A DNA stretch of 12,261 nt from Sphingomonadales bacterium (GTDB taxonomy: Bacteria > Pseudomonadota > Alphaproteobacteria > Sphingomonadales > Sphingomonadaceae), in contig JAIVHR010000031.1 of the NCBI GenBank assembly GCA_020200935.1, positions 1-12,261 on the forward strand, given 5' to 3'. The notes under the pieces were generated by a model. That model was not told where the DNA came from, did no database searches, and was given only the letters and a program-made list of their open reading frames with translations. The position numbers were made by a program, and so were the translations under genes. Positions 1 through 9,342 of the stretch are shown here, one piece after another. Position 1 is the stretch's first letter; each line of letters starts with the position of its first letter.

Positions 1-83
1 CCGCCAAGCTGCACCCCGAATTCGCGCCCTATGGCGATTTCGATCAGCTGATGCGCCGGGACGAGTGGTATGGGCGTGAGTAG
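1..83 (+). CDS. addB: AddB C-terminal end (partial, cut by window start)
   Basis: Reading from base 3 gives 26 residues and a TAG stop at 81-83. The peptide contains PEFAPYGDFDQLMRRDEWYG, which resembles the extreme C-terminus of alphaproteobacterial AddB, the inactive-helicase/nuclease partner of AddA. AddB ends with a PD-(D/E)XK nuclease domain carrying an iron-sulfur cluster, but none of that domain lies in the window. The call rests mainly on position: addB normally sits directly upstream of addA on the same strand, and addA follows here. The usual tight addB-addA junction is broken by a 228-base spacer. Whether the rest of AddB is intact cannot be seen. Confidence 0.7.
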   Translation, partial: AKLHPEFAPYGDFDQLMRRDEWYGRE

Positions 84-99
84 GGGGCCTACCTATAAG

Positions 100-300
100 C
101 CCCTCCCCTTCAGGGGAGGGGTTGGGGTGGGGGCGACCCCGGACCTGATCCGGGGGAGCTCGGCTCGAAGAGCCGACAAGGGCATCGAGCCCTTGCCGCC
201 TCTTGCCCCACCCCTACACCCAGTGCCGGGTGAACAGCGCCCCGCGCTGTTCAGGCCATGCCGGGGGCATGGCCGACCCGTCACTCCTGAAGGGGAGGGG
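100..300. repeat. Compound palindromic element made of nested perfect hairpins
   Basis: This non-coding spacer between addB and addA is built almost entirely of inverted repeats. The outer arms are CCCCTCCCCTTCAGG (100-114) and its exact complement at 286-300. Inner arms GGGGTGGGG (124-132) and CCCCACCCC (206-214) also pair perfectly. Between the inner arms lie three perfect 7-bp hairpins: 137-143/149-155, 160-166/170-176 and 177-183/189-195. To their right are a 5-bp hairpin (217-221/228-232), a 10-bp hairpin (231-240/244-253) and a 9-bp hairpin (254-262/266-274). The left arm also folds on itself (100-108/113-121). No open frame with coding character crosses it. It resembles the C/G-rich intergenic palindromes often seen in sphingomonads. 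Copy number in the genome cannot be judged from one window. It could be a miniature mobile element, a REP-like element, or an RNA structure in the addBA transcript. Confidence 0.8.
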
Positions 301-311
301 GAGCCAAGGTA

Positions 312-1781
312 ATGCCCAAGCGCCTCACCCCGCTCTATCCGCTGACCCGGCGCCAGAACGAGGCGTCGGAGCCCGGCGTCCAGGCCTGGCTGTCGGCTTC
401 GGCGGGGACCGGCAAGACGCAGGTGCTTACCGCGCGGGTGTTGCGGCTGCTGCTCGCCGGCGTTGATCCGGCGTCGATCCTGTGCCTGACCTTCACCAAG
501 GCCGGGGCGGCCGAGATGGCCGACCGGATCCATGCGCGCCTCGCTTATTGGGTGCGGCTGAAGGATACCGCGCTGGCGACCGAACTTTCGGCGCTCGGCG
601 AGAATGTCGGACCCGATTCGCTTGCCGATGCGCGCAGGCTCTTCGCCCGGGTGCTCGATGCGACGGGCGGTGGGCTCGACATCCGGACGATCCACGCTTT
701 CTGCCAGAGCCTGCTCGGCGCCTTCCCGGTCGAAGCCGGGATGATCCCCGGCTTCCGCCCGCTCGAACCGCGCGAGGAATCGCTGCTGATCCGCGAGACG
801 CTCTCGGACATGCTGGTCGCCGCCGAGGAGCGGAACAATGCCGGGCTGATCGCCGATATCCAGGCGCTGAGCCGGCGTTTCGGCGAGGAGGGGGCCGAGG
901 GCTTCCTCGTCCGCTGCGCGCGCGCCCCCGGGGCGATGGCGGCGCTCGGCGCGCCCGAATTGATCGAGGATCGGCTGCGGCGCGGGCTCGGCGTCCCGCT
1001 CGGCGATATCGAGGAGGCGATCGCCGATTGGTGCGCCGACCATCAGTTCGATTGCGCGGCGCTCAGGCAATTCGCCGCCGCCAACCGCCAATGGGGCACC
1101 AAGACCGGCCTCGCCCGGGTCGAGACCTGCGAGGCCTGGCTCGCCGCGCCGCCCGATGAGCGCGCCCGGACCCTGTTCGATCTGCGCCGTACCTGGTTCA
1201 CCACCGCCGGCAGCTTCAACCAGATCGGGCTGGCGAAGCTCGAATCGATCGATCGCGATTATTCGGCGATCCTCGAAGGGCTCGACGAAGCCGTCGAATC
1301 GCTGCTGGCGATGCGCGGCAAGGCAGAGTTTGCCGCCTTCGCCGCCGCCGGATTGCGCGCCGGGCAGCAATTCGCGCGCGATTATGGCGAAGCCAAGCGG
1401 CGGCGCGGCGTCGTCGATTTCGACGATCTGATCCGCAAGGCGCGCGATCTGCTCATGACGCCGGGCATCGGCGAATGGGTGCGCTACAAGCTCGATCGCA
1501 ATATCGACCATATCCTCGTCGACGAGGCGCAGGACACCAATGCCGATCAATGGTCGATCGTGGCCGCTTTGGCCGGCGAATTCTTCGCGGGCGATCCCGA
1601 TGTGCCCGGCGAGGCCGTCCATCGCACGATCTTCGCGGTCGGCGATTTCAAGCAGGCGATTTTCAGCTTTCAGGGAACCGATCCTTGGGAGTTCGAGGCG
1701 GCGCGGCGGGTCTTCCGCTCTGGGACCCGGTCGCGCCGGGCGGCGGCGACGATATCGCCGAAGCCGAGGAGGGATGGCTGA
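312..1781 (+). pseudogene. addA: addA 5' fragment: ATPase half of the helicase (motifs I-III)
   Basis: This open frame encodes 489 residues, of which 1-468 are AddA and the last 21 are an out-of-frame tail ending at TGA 1779-1781. The Walker A motif ASAGTGKT is at residues 29-36 and motif Ia (LTFTKAGAAEM) at about 59-69. TIHAFCQSLLGAFPVEAG lies downstream, motif II DEAQD is at 404-408, and motif III GDFKQAIFSFQGTDP is at 444-458. All nucleotide-binding residues of helicase domain 1 are present. The fragment would still need domain 2 motifs IV-VI, which are missing or out of frame, for translocation. No stop codon interrupts the first 468 codons, so the lesion looks recent. Translation of this piece alone would give a truncated protein probably without helicase activity. 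Confidence 0.9.
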
Positions 1782-3586
1782 CCGACGCGGCGCTGGTCTA
1801 TGCAAGGAAGCTCGCCGAGCAATTGCGCAACTGGCTGAGCCCCGATCCCGACAAGCGGCTCTGGCTCGCGGCGAAGGGCCGGGCGTTGCGCCCCGAGGAT
1901 GTGATGATCCTGCTGCGATCGCGCGGCGAGCTCGCCTCGCTGATCGTCGCGCGGTTGCATCAGGAAGGGGTGCCGGTGGCGGGCGTCGACCGGCTGTTGC
2001 TGACCGACCCGCTCGCCGTGCAGGATCTGCTCGCCGCGCTGCGTTTCGCGCTCCAGCCCGAGGACGATCTGGCGCTCGCCAACCTGCTCGTCTCGCCGCT
2101 CTTCGGATGGTCGCAGGATGATCTCTATGCGCTTGCCAGGGGCCGCGAAGCCTCGCTCTGGAGAACGTTGCGAAGCCGTAACGATCTCAACGAAAACACC
2201 CTTCCGGGTGTAAACGAGATACTCAACCGCGCCGACCTCGTGACGCCCTATCGGCTGCTCGAACATATCCTGTCGGGTCCGCTCGACGGCCGCCGCAAGA
2301 TTCTCGCGCGGCTCGGCGAGGAGGCGCGCGACCCGATCGAGGAGCTGCTCAACGCGGCGTTGCAATTCGAGGGCGAGAACCCGCCTTCGCTGCAGCATTT
2401 CCTCGACTGGTTCGACCGCGGCGTTGCCGAGGTCACCCGCGATCCCTCGGCGCCGCTCGATGCGGTGCGGGTGATGACCGTCCACGGCGCCAAGGGGCTT
2501 CAGGCGCCGCTCGTAATATTGGCCGATGCGACGCGCGACCCCGCCAACGTTCCTCCGCGTTCGATCCGCTATGCGGTCGAGGAGGATGACGCGCACAAGG
2601 TCCCGCTGCCGATGCCGCGCAAGGACGAGCGTTTCGGGCGGCTCGCGGAAGCGGCCGAGGCGGCGTCGCGCGCCGATCGCGAGGAACATTGGCGGCTGCT
2701 CTATGTCGCGTTGACCCGCGCCGAGGAATATCTGGTGGTCGGCGGCGCGCTCGGCCTCAGGAGCAAGGGCGAAGCGCCGCCAGAAAGCTGGTACGCCGTC
2801 GTCGCGCAGGCGATGGAGGCGCTGGGCGCCGACGGGCAGGACGATCCGCTCTGGGGTCGGGCGCATCATTATACCGGTACCGGTACGGCGAAACCCGGCT
2901 CGAGCCGCCTCCGGCGCAAGCCTCCCGCAATCGCCACACCCGCATGGCTTCGCCAAGCGGCGCCCAGGGAAGCGCGCCCGCCGCGGCCGCTGGCGCCCTC
3001 CTCGATCGGTCCCGACGCCGTCGCCGATCCGCCGCCCGGCGCAGCGCAGCGCAGCGCCGCCGAGCGCGGCGTGCTGCTCCACCGATTGTTCGAACGGCTG
3101 CCCGAGCTGGCGCCCGAAGACCGCCCCGCCGCCGCCGACCGCTGGCTCGAACAATCGGGCGGCATCGCGTCTTCGGAGGAGAGGAAGGCCCTCGCCGAGG
3201 CAGCGCTGGCGGTGATCGACGATCAGCGCTTCGCCAAGCTGTTCGGCCCCGAAGCGCTGGCCGAGGCGCCGATCGCCGCGGTCGTCGACGAGATCGTCAT
3301 CGCCGGCACCGTCGACCGGCTGCTGGTCGCCGAGGAGGCCGTGACGGTGATCGATTTCAAGACCGGCCGCCGCGTGCCGGCCTCGCTCGATGCCGTCCCT
3401 GAATCCCATCTCGAGCAGATGGCGGGATATGCGGCGGCGCTCGCCGTAATCTTTCCGGACCGCCCGGTCCGCGCCGGGCTGCTCTATACGGCGGGCCCGG
3501 AATTGCTGATGCTGCCGGCCGATCTGCTCGCCGCGCATCGTCCCCGCCCGGCGGATAGTGAACAGGCCCTGTCGCCGATTGCTTGA
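1718..3586 (+). pseudogene. addA: addA 3' fragment: helicase motifs V-VI and PD-(D/E)XK nuclease
   Basis: About 622 codons remain open in the shifted frame. Recognisable AddA features are RGELASLIVARLHQEGVPVA near the start, motif V VMTVHGAKGLQAPLVILAD around bases 2470-2526, and motif VI LLYVALTRAEEYLVVGG around 2695-2745. The C-terminal nuclease is complete by eye: an HR motif (GVLLHRLFE, about 3070-3096), Asp at 3314, Asp-Phe-Lys (Asp 3353, Lys 3359) and a QxxxY motif (Gln 3416, Tyr 3428). The frame has no start codon with a convincing ribosome binding site near the joint, so independent expression is doubtful. A/T-richer codons at about 2160-2222 stand out from the rest of the gene but keep the frame. 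Confidence 0.88.
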
Positions 3587-3611
3587 GCGAGTGGCCAAGG
3601 CTCCCTACATC
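3583..3611 (+). promoter_or_regulatory. Putative sigma-70 promoter of trxA
   Basis: TTGAGC (3583-3588) is followed after exactly 17 bases by TACATC (3606-3611). The -35 box overlaps the addA stop codon, and the leader to the trxA ATG would be about 20 bases. The same TACATC hexamer, at the same spacing, lies upstream of secA. The -10 match to the E. coli consensus is only moderate. An independent promoter fits the usual constitutive need for thioredoxin and would insulate it from the broken addA. Confidence 0.42.
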
Positions 3612-3638
3612 ACTATCGACCAGTATGGGAGATTACCG

Positions 3639-3962
3639 ATGGCGACCGTTTCCGTGACCGACAGCAGCTTCGAACAGGACGTTCTTCAGGCAGACGGGCC
3701 GGTGCTGGTCGATTTCTGGGCCGAATGGTGCGGTCCGTGCAAGATGATCGGCCCGGCGCTCGAGGAGCTGTCGGAGGAAATGAACGGCAAGCTGACGATC
3801 GCCAAGCTCAATATCGACGAGAATCCCGACGCCGCCGCCAATTACGGCGTCCGCTCGATCCCGACCATGCTGATCTTCAGGAATGGCGAAAAGCATGCCG
3901 AGAAGATCGGCGCGGCGCCGAAGATGCAACTCAAGCAATGGATCGAGACGGCGATTTCGTAG
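3639..3962 (+). CDS. trxA: Thioredoxin 1
   Basis: This encodes a 107-residue cytoplasmic thioredoxin, the usual length for the family. It reduces protein disulfides and is recycled by thioredoxin reductase. The active site WCGPC has its cysteines at residues 31 and 34, the buried acid is Asp25, and the cis-proline is Pro75 (SIPT). The C-terminal helix carries KQWIE. The ATG at 3639 is chosen because the family starts here and GGGAG (3627-3631) lies 7 bases upstream; longer in-frame starts back to 3558 fall inside addA and would add an unrelated N-terminus. The gene follows addA on the same strand after 52 bases but probably has its own promoter. It is intact and its codon use matches its neighbours. 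Confidence 0.97.
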   Translation: MATVSVTDSSFEQDVLQADGPVLVDFWAEWCGPCKMIGPALEELSEEMNGKLTIAKLNIDENPDAAANYGVRSIPTMLIFRNGEKHAEKIGAAPKMQLKQWIETAIS

Positions 3963-3963
3963 G

Positions 3964-3993
3964 GGGCGCTCTAACGGTTCAGGCTGAGCGCCC
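3964..3993 (+). terminator. Hairpin terminator after trxA
   Basis: An 8-bp perfect stem, GGGCGCTC (3964-3971) with GAGCGCCC (3986-3993), encloses a 14-base loop and begins one base after the trxA stop. It is followed by GGCTTTC, so the T-run is short and intrinsic termination may be inefficient. Its place between the convergent trxA and phosphatase genes supports a terminator role. Confidence 0.5.
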
Positions 3994-4010
3994 GGCTTTC
4001 ATCCTGAATT

Positions 4011-4029
4011 CCGTCACCCGGCATGACGG
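4011..4029. repeat. Small palindrome between convergent genes
   Basis: CCGTCA (4011-4016) and TGACGG (4024-4029) form a 6-bp stem with a 7-base loop. It lies in the 93-base gap between the ends of trxA and the phosphatase gene and could help terminate transcription from the minus strand. No T-run follows on either side. The motif resembles intergenic repeat fragments of sphingomonads, but only one copy is visible here. Confidence 0.35.
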
Positions 4030-4055
4030 CGTTTGCCACGCCACGAGGATCCCAG

Positions 4056-4853
4056 TCAGCCGAACAGTATCTCCGCCGCGCGATCCCATAGCCCGGGCGT
4101 CGCCGCCGACAGCAGGTTCGGGCTGCGGTCGGTCACCTGATAGGGTGTGCCGTCGGCCCAGGCCGTCCTGCCGCCGGCTTCCTCGAGGAACAATGCGCCG
4201 GCGGCGTGGTCATAGGGCAGGGTGCGCGCGAACAGGCTGATATCGTTCTGTCCCAGCGCCAGCCGCGGATATTGCTCGCCCGCGCAGCGCGGGATGGTGA
4301 CGATTTCGAGCGTCCCCTCGGCGCGCTCGGCAATGTCGCGGCGCTGCCCGTCATCCATGAAATACAGGCCGATAGCGGCGACCGGCGGGCTCTTGATCCC
4401 GGCCCGCGAAGATACCCGGTCGCCATTGACATAGGCGCCGCGCCCGGCGGCGGCGAAGCACAGCCGCGGCGTCATCGGATCGAGTATCCAACCCATCCGC
4501 GTCTCGCCCTCGGCGATCAGCGCGACCATCAGCGCGAAGGGCATCTTGCCCTCGGAGAAATTCGCCGTGCCGTCGAGCGGATCGATCAGCCAGACCATGC
4601 CCTCGCCGAGCGTGTCGAGCAGCGCGGGATCCTCGGCGCACCCCTCTTCGCCGACAATCCGCGCCTCGGGGAGGATTTTCGCAAGTCCGTCGGCGAGCCG
4701 TCGCTCGCTCTCCCGATCGACGATGGTGACGATATCGCCGGGCGCCTTTTCCGAGATCTCGTTATCGGCGAGCTTCTGATAGCGCGGCAGCACGACATCG
4801 CGCGCCACCGCGCGCATCAGCATCGCGACCTTCTCGCTGAAGATCGGGCTCAC
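4056..4853 (-). CDS. Inositol monophosphatase family protein
   Basis: The product is a 265-residue member of the Mg2+/Li+-dependent sugar-phosphatase family (inositol monophosphatase, histidinol phosphatase, CysQ). The metal-binding motifs are all present: VGEE at residues 67-70, the first motif WLIDPLDGTANF at 88-99 with Asp91 and Asp94, and the second motif LPYDHAAGA at 212-220 with Asp215. The start is GTG 4853, overlapping the argJ stop as GTGA, so translation is probably coupled to argJ. Substrate cannot be told from sequence; inositol-1-phosphate, histidinol phosphate or 3'-phosphoadenosine phosphate are all possible. The family call is secure and the exact function is not. The reading frame is intact, but its natural upstream promoter was probably lost with the argJ 5' end, so expression now may depend on the TonB-like gene upstream. 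Confidence 0.93.
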   Translation of the reverse strand: MSPIFSEKVAMLMRAVARDVVLPRYQKLADNEISEKAPGDIVTIVDRESERRLADGLAKILPEARIVGEEGCAEDPALLDTLGEGMVWLIDPLDGTANFSEGKMPFALMVALIAEGETRMGWILDPMTPRLCFAAAGRGAYVNGDRVSSRAGIKSPPVAAIGLYFMDDGQRRDIAERAEGTLEIVTIPRCAGEQYPRLALGQNDISLFARTLPYDHAAGALFLEEAGGRTAWADGTPYQVTDRSPNLLSAATPGLWDRAAEILFG

Positions 4854-5665
4854 GTGCGGTAATCCGCGTTGATCGAGATATAGCCATGGGTCAGGTCGCA
4901 GCTCCAGACCGTCGCGCGGCCCTCGCCGATGCCGAGATCGACGCCGATCTCGACCTCCCCGCTCTTGAGATGGGCGGCGACCGGCGCCTCGTCATAATCC
5001 TCGACGACGCGGCCGTCGCGCGCCACCTCGGTCGCGCCGAAGCGGATCGCGAGCCTGTCGCGGTCGGCCGGTTCGCCGGCCTTGCCGACCGCCATCACGA
5101 CGCGGCCCCAATTGGCGTCCTCGCCGGCGATGGCGGTTTTCACCAGCGGAGAATTGGCGATCGACAGCGCGACCCGCCGGGCGCTCTCGTCGCTTTCCGC
5201 GCCGTCGACCGTGATGGTGATGAATTTGCTCGCTCCCTCGCCGTCGCGCACGATCAGCTGGGCGAGTTCGATGCAGACTTCATCCAGCGCGGCGGCGAAA
5301 GCGTCGGCGCCCGAATCGTCATATGAGGCGATCGGCGCATTGCCCGTCTGGCCGGTCGCGAAGACCAGCAGGGTGTCCGAGGTCGATGTATCGCTGTCGA
5401 CGGTGATCGCGTTGAAGCTTTTCGCCGTCGCCCGTTCGACGAGTGTCTGGAGGAAGGCCGGATCGATCGAGGCGTCGGTGAAGACATAGGCGAGCATCGT
5501 CGCCATGTCGGGGGCGATCATACCCGATCCCTTGGCGATGCCCGCGAGTTGCACCGTCGACCCGCCGATCACCGCGCTCGCCGCCGCGCCCTTGGGAAAG
5601 GTGTCGGTGGTGCCGATCGCCCGCGCGACATCCTCCCAGCTCGCCTCGCCGGCCGCGAAGCCGCT
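4850..5665 (-). pseudogene. argJ: argJ, ornithine acetyltransferase, 5'-truncated
   Basis: ArgJ transfers acetyl groups from N-acetylornithine to glutamate in the cyclic arginine pathway. It is made as one chain of about 400 residues that cuts itself before a catalytic threonine. Here the cleavage segment KGSGMIAPDMATML is present, with the nucleophile Thr at residue 25 counted from the first in-frame GTG (5572). The entire beta chain (216 residues) follows, including TVDSDTSTSDTLLVFATGQ, AGEDANWGRV and the C-terminal WSCDLTHGYISINADYRT. Upstream of the GTG the frame still reads as ArgJ (ASWEDVARAIGTTDTFPKGA) back to about base 5650. Homology then fades, and a TGA closes the frame at 5705-5707. 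Roughly the first 140 residues and any proper start are gone. An unrelated gene occupies their place. It is probably non-functional as ArgJ. The 3' end overlaps the phosphatase gene by four bases. Confidence 0.88.
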
Positions 5666-5704
5666 TAGCTTGTTGTGACGCGACTGACTATCGCTGCGGC
5701 AGTT

Positions 5705-6310
5705 TCAATCTTCGATGTCGACGCGGTAACGATACCGCACCTTGCGTTCGATCGGCTCGCCTTCGTCATTCGTGAAGGGCCGAATGGTCAGACCTTCCCA
5801 TTGTGAAGAATCGCAGACATCGGGACGCGTCTCGGTCGTCATCGGGTCACCGTCGCTTGCGGCCTGAGTGATTTCGCAGTCAACGATCGCGCCCTCCGCC
5901 GAATATGTAAGGACGTATTCGAGCACATAAGGGACCGGTGTCGGATATTCCATCGGAGCGCTTCCCGGGATCGTCCAGCGAACCGAGCTCGAATAGGTGC
6001 CTTCGGCCGGACGGCCTTCAGTGTCTGTTGCCGGATGAAAACGGGCCCGTACCTGCAGCGCGATACAAGCCTGTTCATCGAGTGCAGGATGACCGCTGCT
6101 CTCGGTCACCTCACATTGCGTAACGCGTCCATCGCTCCCGACATAAAGACGGAACGCCGTGACCCCCTCATGACCCTGGCGCAACGCTGCCACGGGATAG
6201 TCGGCCGACGTGACCCACAAGCCCGGGTTTCCGGCTGGTTCAGCGGGTGTGCCACCCAAAGCCGTCGACGGACCGAAAATTGCTACCGCAATGACCAATA
6301 TTGATTGCAT
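5705..6310 (-). CDS. Secreted TonB-C-like protein with two related domains
   Basis: The product is 201 residues. Residues 1-20 look like a cleavable signal peptide, with hydrophobic SILVIAVAIFGPSTALGG. Residues 32-113 match the TonB C-terminal fold pattern: W-x5-YP, GHEGVTAFRLYVGSDGRV, a C/T/SSGHPALDEQAC segment, and ARFHPATDTEGRPAEG. Residues 125-197 look like a diverged second copy (YVLEYVLTYSAEGAIVDCEI, then LTIRPFTNDEGEPIERKVRY). Each half has two cysteines (66/82 and 145/166). It lacks the N-terminal membrane anchor and proline-rich spacer of a true energy transducer, so it is likely a periplasmic stand-alone domain protein of unknown role. The ATG at 6310 has GAAGGGA (6319-6325) 8 bases upstream. 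Codon use is more relaxed than in neighbours (TCA, ATA, GGA, ACA, CCA). It lies divergent from secA and just upstream of the argJ remnant, in the same frame. Confidence 0.78.
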   Translation of the reverse strand: MQSILVIAVAIFGPSTALGGTPAEPAGNPGLWVTSADYPVAALRQGHEGVTAFRLYVGSDGRVTQCEVTESSGHPALDEQACIALQVRARFHPATDTEGRPAEGTYSSSVRWTIPGSAPMEYPTPVPYVLEYVLTYSAEGAIVDCEITQAASDGDPMTTETRPDVCDSSQWEGLTIRPFTNDEGEPIERKVRYRYRVDIED

Positions 6311-6353
6311 CGCTATATTCCCTTCGCGCTTTACCTTAGCGAAGTTGGCTCGA

Positions 6354-6382
6354 TTGACTAACCCCGCCCCCGCACCTACATC
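6354..6382 (+). promoter_or_regulatory. Putative sigma-70 promoter of secA
   Basis: TTGACT (6354-6359), one base off the -35 consensus, is followed after 17 bases by TACATC (6377-6382). The leader to the secA start would be about 67 bases. The -10 box matches the E. coli consensus weakly but is identical to the one proposed for trxA. The remaining 145-base divergent spacer shows no other clear site, and no convincing promoter for the minus-strand TonB-like gene was found. Confidence 0.45.
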
Positions 6383-6455
6383 GCGCGCCTAGGAATTTCG
6401 GGGATTTGCGGGGGGTTTCCGCCCGCGCCCCGCCGTAAATTTTCAAGGATTTCGC

Positions 6456-9197
<2,742 letters not shown>

Positions 9198-9224
9198 TAC
9201 GCGTCATCGATTTTCGGGAAACGG

Positions 9225-9299
9225 TGGCTCCCCGGGTCTGATTCGAACAGACGACCGAGCGGTTAACAGCCGCTTGCTCTACCACTGAGCTACCGGGGA
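9225..9299 (-). tRNA. tRNA-Asn (anticodon GUU)
   Basis: On the minus strand a full cloverleaf can be drawn. The acceptor stem is TCCCCGG/CCGGGGA, the D arm GCTC..GAGC with AGTGGTA loop, and the anticodon stem AGCGG/CCGCT with loop CTGTTAA giving anticodon GTT. The T arm is GTCTG/CAGAC with TTCGAAT, the discriminator base is G, and the CCA end is encoded (9225-9227). All stems pair perfectly. It lies 27 bases beyond the secA stop. No duplicated 3' end that would mark an integrated element was found nearby. Confidence 0.97.
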
Positions 9300-9342
9300 A
9301 CACCGATTGTCGCGGGCGCCTGAACGCCCTCGCGGAGGCGGC

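Larger units (their letters stand above)
312..3586 (+). pseudogene. addA: addA, double-strand-break repair helicase-nuclease, internally deleted and frameshifted
   Basis: AddA is the UvrD-like helicase and nuclease subunit that, with AddB, processes DNA double-strand ends for RecA loading. The gene starts at ATG 312; a GGGGGAG (297-303) ending 8 bases upstream can serve as ribosome binding site. The protein reads normally to residue 468 (base 1715), then continues as AddA only in another frame, from about base 1718 (LWDPVAP) to the TGA at 3584-3586. The two parts sum to about 1,090 residues, whereas alphaproteobacterial AddA is usually near 1,150. The missing stretch is where helicase motif IV (SFRS-like) should lie. 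The lesion is therefore a deletion, not a simple slip; if it was one event, its length is 1 modulo 3, near 180 bases. A functional full-length AddA cannot be made from this sequence. Sequencing or assembly error is the main alternative. Confidence 0.88.

Noticed and set aside
100..300. CRISPR array, integron attC site or riboswitch in the addB-addA spacer
   Set aside because: The hairpins differ in sequence, are not separated by uniform spacers, and have no neighbouring integrase or cas gene; no known riboswitch core was recognised.
1690..1730. Programmed ribosomal frameshift joining the addA halves
   Set aside because: There is no slippery heptamer or downstream structure typical of programmed shifts, and a conserved segment is missing as well, which a frameshift cannot restore.
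2872..2885. 14-bp perfect palindrome TACCGGTACCGGTA inside addA
   Set aside because: It encodes a simple Thr-Gly repeat (YTGTGT) and has no sign of a regulatory or recombination role; it was kept only as a curiosity.
3041..3055. Threefold GCAGC repeat inside addA
   Set aside because: It is short, stays in the linker before the nuclease domain and does not disturb the frame.
93..3598. Two very long open frames on the minus strand opposite addA (93-1805 and 1670-3598)
   Set aside because: They are antisense images of a G/C-biased gene, rich in Arg, Ala and Gly, with no family motifs. The plus strand shows clear AddA motifs throughout. Their length comes from the codon bias of addA.
3558..3638. 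Longer thioredoxin start at GTG 3558
   Set aside because: It would overlap addA and add 27 residues unlike any thioredoxin N-terminus; the ATG at 3639 has a better ribosome binding site.
9198..9224. Terminator between secA and tRNA-Asn
   Set aside because: No stable stem with a T-run is visible on either strand in this short convergent gap.
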